Source of the DNA: Eudorina sp. 2006-703-Eu-15
Taxonomy: Eukaryota > Chlorophyta > Chlorophyceae > Chlamydomonadales > Volvocaceae
Assembly (NCBI GenBank): GCA_003117195.1
Contig: BDSI01000102.1
Span: 1 to 64,000 of the forward strand
Direction: 5' to 3'
DNA length: 64,000 nt
Within the stretch, counting starts at the first letter, position 1. Each line of letters begins with the position of its first letter. Positions 61,871 through 64,000 of this stretch are shown here, one piece after another. The translations under genes and the position numbers were made by a program. The notes beneath the pieces were generated by a model that did not search any database, was not told the origin of the DNA, and saw nothing but the letters and a program-made list of their open reading frames with translations.

Positions 61871-62101
61871 ATGAATCAGCCTCGCCTCCCCCCTGCGGTC
61901 GCTACTTCATCGCAAATAGCTGCATTGCAGCGACGGCAGCTGCAGCAGCAAGAGCTGCAACGGCAGCAGCGACAGCTGCAACGGCAGCAGCACCAGCGGC
62001 AGCAAGCTCGGTTTGAGCCCCAACCTAGTCCGGACCTGCCTACCGGCCCCCAACGTCCTCCACCAGCCACCTGCCCCAATGCCGCAAACTCATTATTTTA
62101 A
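61871..62101 (+). CDS. Uncertain small Gln-rich open frame
   Basis: The frame runs from ATG at 61871 to TAA at 62099-62101 (76 aa). It is dominated by Gln and Arg (repeated LQRQQ) and ends in a Pro-rich stretch. About 120 bases upstream the sequence turns AT-rich, as it does before the real genes here, which is the only positive sign. It could be a first exon, a small protein or chance reading through CAG repeats. It is convergent with the SDR gene. No family is recognised. Confidence 0.2.
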   Translation: MNQPRLPPAVATSSQIAALQRRQLQQQELQRQQRQLQRQQHQRQQARFEPQPSPDLPTGPQRPPPATCPNAANSLF

Positions 62102-62290
62102 CCACCGAATTCTTCGGGTCGCAACGGCCCTAATAGCAGCTCGCCGCCTGACGTAGAACACCGCGTGTACTCCAGTCACTGGGCCGTCCCTCAAATTTGA
62201 ATCCCCACCCTGATCCAGATCCACACGCGATTCCGGATCTGGATCAAGAACCTCCCTACCAGGTCAAGACCCCTTCCTCCTCTTCATCGT

Positions 62291-64000
62291 TTACCAGGGG
62301 ATCTCCTCGCCGCTGTACGACAGGAACCTGCCGTTGAGGTCCTGCCCCGACTCCATCACCCCCATGAGGCCGCTGGAGCTCTCCTCCACATCGATCCAAC
62401 CGTTACCGCCTGCAGCACACACATGGACAGAACCCGGGTGTTGGGTGGGGGTTAAATTGAGAAAAATAAATAAACCCGAAGAACGAACCCGGACACACCC
62501 AGCATAACTCAGTATACTTCCGTGGTGCGGTACCTGCATAGGGGGGGGGTCAGGGGGTTAGAAGGTTGTGGGGGTGGGGGAGCGCAGCAGGGACGCAGTG
62601 AATACACCCGCTCCCGGTATCGAACCGCAACGGATGCATTTGAAGTTCAAACCGAGTCAGCGTAATCTTGGCTTGGGCTGGAGGCTGTGCCCAGTCGCTC
62701 ACCGCCCCTCCCCCCCTTCACCTTCGCTCTTCTCCCCCTTTTGTTCCCCTTACCGTCCGCTTCTCCTTCCTTTCTCTCTCCCTCTTCTCTTTCCCCCTTC
62801 TCTTTCCCCTCAGCCCCGGGGCCCTCCATGTGTGTGTGTGCGGTGGCGGTGGGGGGGGGAGGATGGCCCTAGCGCACCCGTGAGGTCGGTCTTGACGTAG
62901 CCGGGGTGGAGGGCCACCACCTTGACGCCCTGGGGGGCCAGGTCGCGAGCCAGGGTGGTGGTGATGACGTTCAGGGCCGCCTTGGAGGCCCTTTGGAGGG
63001 GGGGGAAAGCGGATGGGGATGGGGTGGGATGGTATAAGTGGGTGGGTGGCGAGGTCGGCAGGCGGGGATTGCAAAGATGGGCAGGCCATCAATGGGCATC
63101 CATCGAGCCGTGGGAGGGAGCCACGTACAGCGACCGTCGCAGGAGATATGTCTTAGCTAGAAGCTCGGCCGAATCACCCCCTGGCCCAATACATGTGGAT
63201 ATGCTGTTTGTTCCTTCGGCGTGCAAAGCTGAAGAGCTCTTGACGTTCATGGTGGGGCGTGGGGCACGCCGCTGGGCCTAGCGCGAGATGTGCGGGACCA
63301 ACAGATTTAGGGACAGGGCGACATGCCGTATGGCGACGGTCGGTCCGGCGGGCGGGCGCACGCCACCAAGACGTGTATGCACGGCATGTGCGAAATGCAC
63401 GGCATGTTGGCCGACAACAAATTACTTTCATGCTCCTTAATGACCCTCCCTTTTCACAAAAGGCCTCCGCGAATGATGTGCGCTGGAATGTGCGGGGCGG
63501 CCGGTTCCCTTCTAATATGCCCCGGGGGCCACCCGGGGGCCCCCCTGGCTTGCGGCGGCGTGTTGGGCCCCTCCCCCCCTGCACCTCTTCCCTCCTGTCT
63601 CAACACACGCCGCCGCAAGCCCCAGCGGCCCCGTGTCCCTCTAGCGGGCCCGGCAGCGGCTGCGACTGGCCCCCTCCCGCTCAACCTCACATCCACATCC
63701 CACCCCCTTGACTGCTCAACCGCACGCGGGGCTGCGGCGGCCCCCTCCCCCGGATCCCCCTTTCCTTGCCCGCTCATGCCCCGTTGCCGTATCCACCTCC
63801 ACCCCGGGAAAAGGGGTGGGGCCAAGGGGGGAAAGAGGGTGGGGCCGGCATGGGAGAGCAGGTGGCCCACCCACCTGTACGCGAAGCCCCCCTTGGTGAC
63901 GGCTGACACGGTGGTCTCCGTGTTGGACCCCACCACGGATGAGATGTTGGCGACCAGGGAGGAGCCCTCGGGCTGCTCGGGGGAGGAACCCAACAGGTCC
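62291..64000 (-). CDS. Short-chain dehydrogenase/reductase (SDR), 3' part only; 5' end beyond the window
   Basis: Visible exons on the minus strand: from the right edge (64000) to 63875, 62990-62878, and 62409-62291 ending in TAA. Joined in frame, they hold the second half of a classical SDR: SSLVANISSVVGS supplies the catalytic serine region, and the Tyr of the catalytic YxxxK motif is the last full codon of the first visible exon (GGFAY), with the Lys in the next exon (ASKAALN). LAPQGVKVVALHPGYVKTDL follows, then a C-terminal exon with SGLMGVMES and FLSYSGEEIPW. The ending and the HPGYVKTD motif resemble the Sniffer/C-factor-like carbonyl reductase group, which uses NADP(H). Substrate unknown. 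The Rossmann TGxxxGIG segment must lie past 64000. The second intron holds an intronic repeat of family B, 37 bases before the acceptor. Confidence 0.9.
62446..62495 (-). repeat. Intronic repeat family B, SDR-gene intron
   Basis: In gene sense GGGTTCGTTCTTCGGGTTTA, then TTTTTCTCAATTTAACCCCC, 37 bases before the acceptor of the last exon. A copy at 10085-10129 (antisense to the antiporter gene) has the same CGGGTTTCTTTCTGTTTTCA build. Confidence 0.7.

Larger units (their letters stand above)
59910..62290. other. Convergent intergenic stretch between small TPR gene and SDR gene
   Basis: It includes the second copy of the duplicated TPR 3' end, an 18-bp tandem repeat (61337-61431), a family A fragment at 61096-61125 and a palindromic GATCC/AGATC-rich segment near 62,215-62,250. 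The only frame worth noting is the Gln-rich one at 61871. Confidence 0.4.

Overview
The window is nuclear DNA of a green alga in the Chlamydomonadales, most likely a volvocine. The sequence is very GC-rich. Genes are split into many small exons by GT-AG introns of a few hundred bases. Coding regions are full of Ala, Gly, Pro and Ser runs, and introns hold many micro- and minisatellites. The species cannot be named from the sequence alone. Nothing here is prokaryotic: there are no operons or Shine-Dalgarno sites.

I joined exons by hand, using reading phase, splice sites and family resemblance. Nine protein-coding genes result. From left to right: an SLC9B/NHA-type cation/proton antiporter (-, 3.2-10.9 kb) with a tail of about 690 residues encoded by one exon; a TIR-domain protein (+, 12.9-17.1 kb); an AIFM2/FSP1-type NAD(P)H oxidoreductase (+, 21.5-25.0 kb); a large SHIPPO (sperm-tail PG-rich) repeat protein with a 1,304-codon acidic first exon (-, 28.1-36.4 kb); the electron transfer flavoprotein beta subunit (+, 37.2-41.1 kb); a PPR protein (+, 44.1-50.3 kb); a membrane-anchored, probably chloroplast TPR protein (-, 52.9-56.7 kb); a second, small TPR protein (+, 57.0-59.9 kb); and the 3' part of a short-chain dehydrogenase (-, 62.3 kb to the right edge). 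For seven of the eight complete genes the summed exon lengths are divisible by three with no internal stop and a credible start. The antiporter also sums correctly, but its first exon is a guess.

Three pairs are head-to-head and probably share promoter regions: antiporter/TIR, SHIPPO/ETFB and TPR/TPR. These intergenic stretches, and the stretches upstream of the AIFM2-like and PPR genes, are clearly more AT-rich than their surroundings. The genes do not form one pathway. ETFB and the SDR are metabolic, the AIFM2-like protein is a redox enzyme, the PPR and TPR proteins point to organelle RNA and thylakoid or chloroplast work, and the SHIPPO protein points to the flagellar axoneme.

The accessory signals that stand out are short repeat families inside introns, many close to 3' splice sites and in sense orientation; a 12-bp palindrome found at six perfect copies, two of them inside coding exons; an intact-looking 236-bp hAT-like MITE; a tandem repeat that multiplies a 5' splice site in the TIR gene; and a tandem duplication of a stop codon. 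Large gene-free stretches (1-3.2, 17.1-21.5, 25.0-28.1, 41.1-44.1, 50.3-52.9 and 59.9-62.3 kb) hold repeats and unrecognised sequence.
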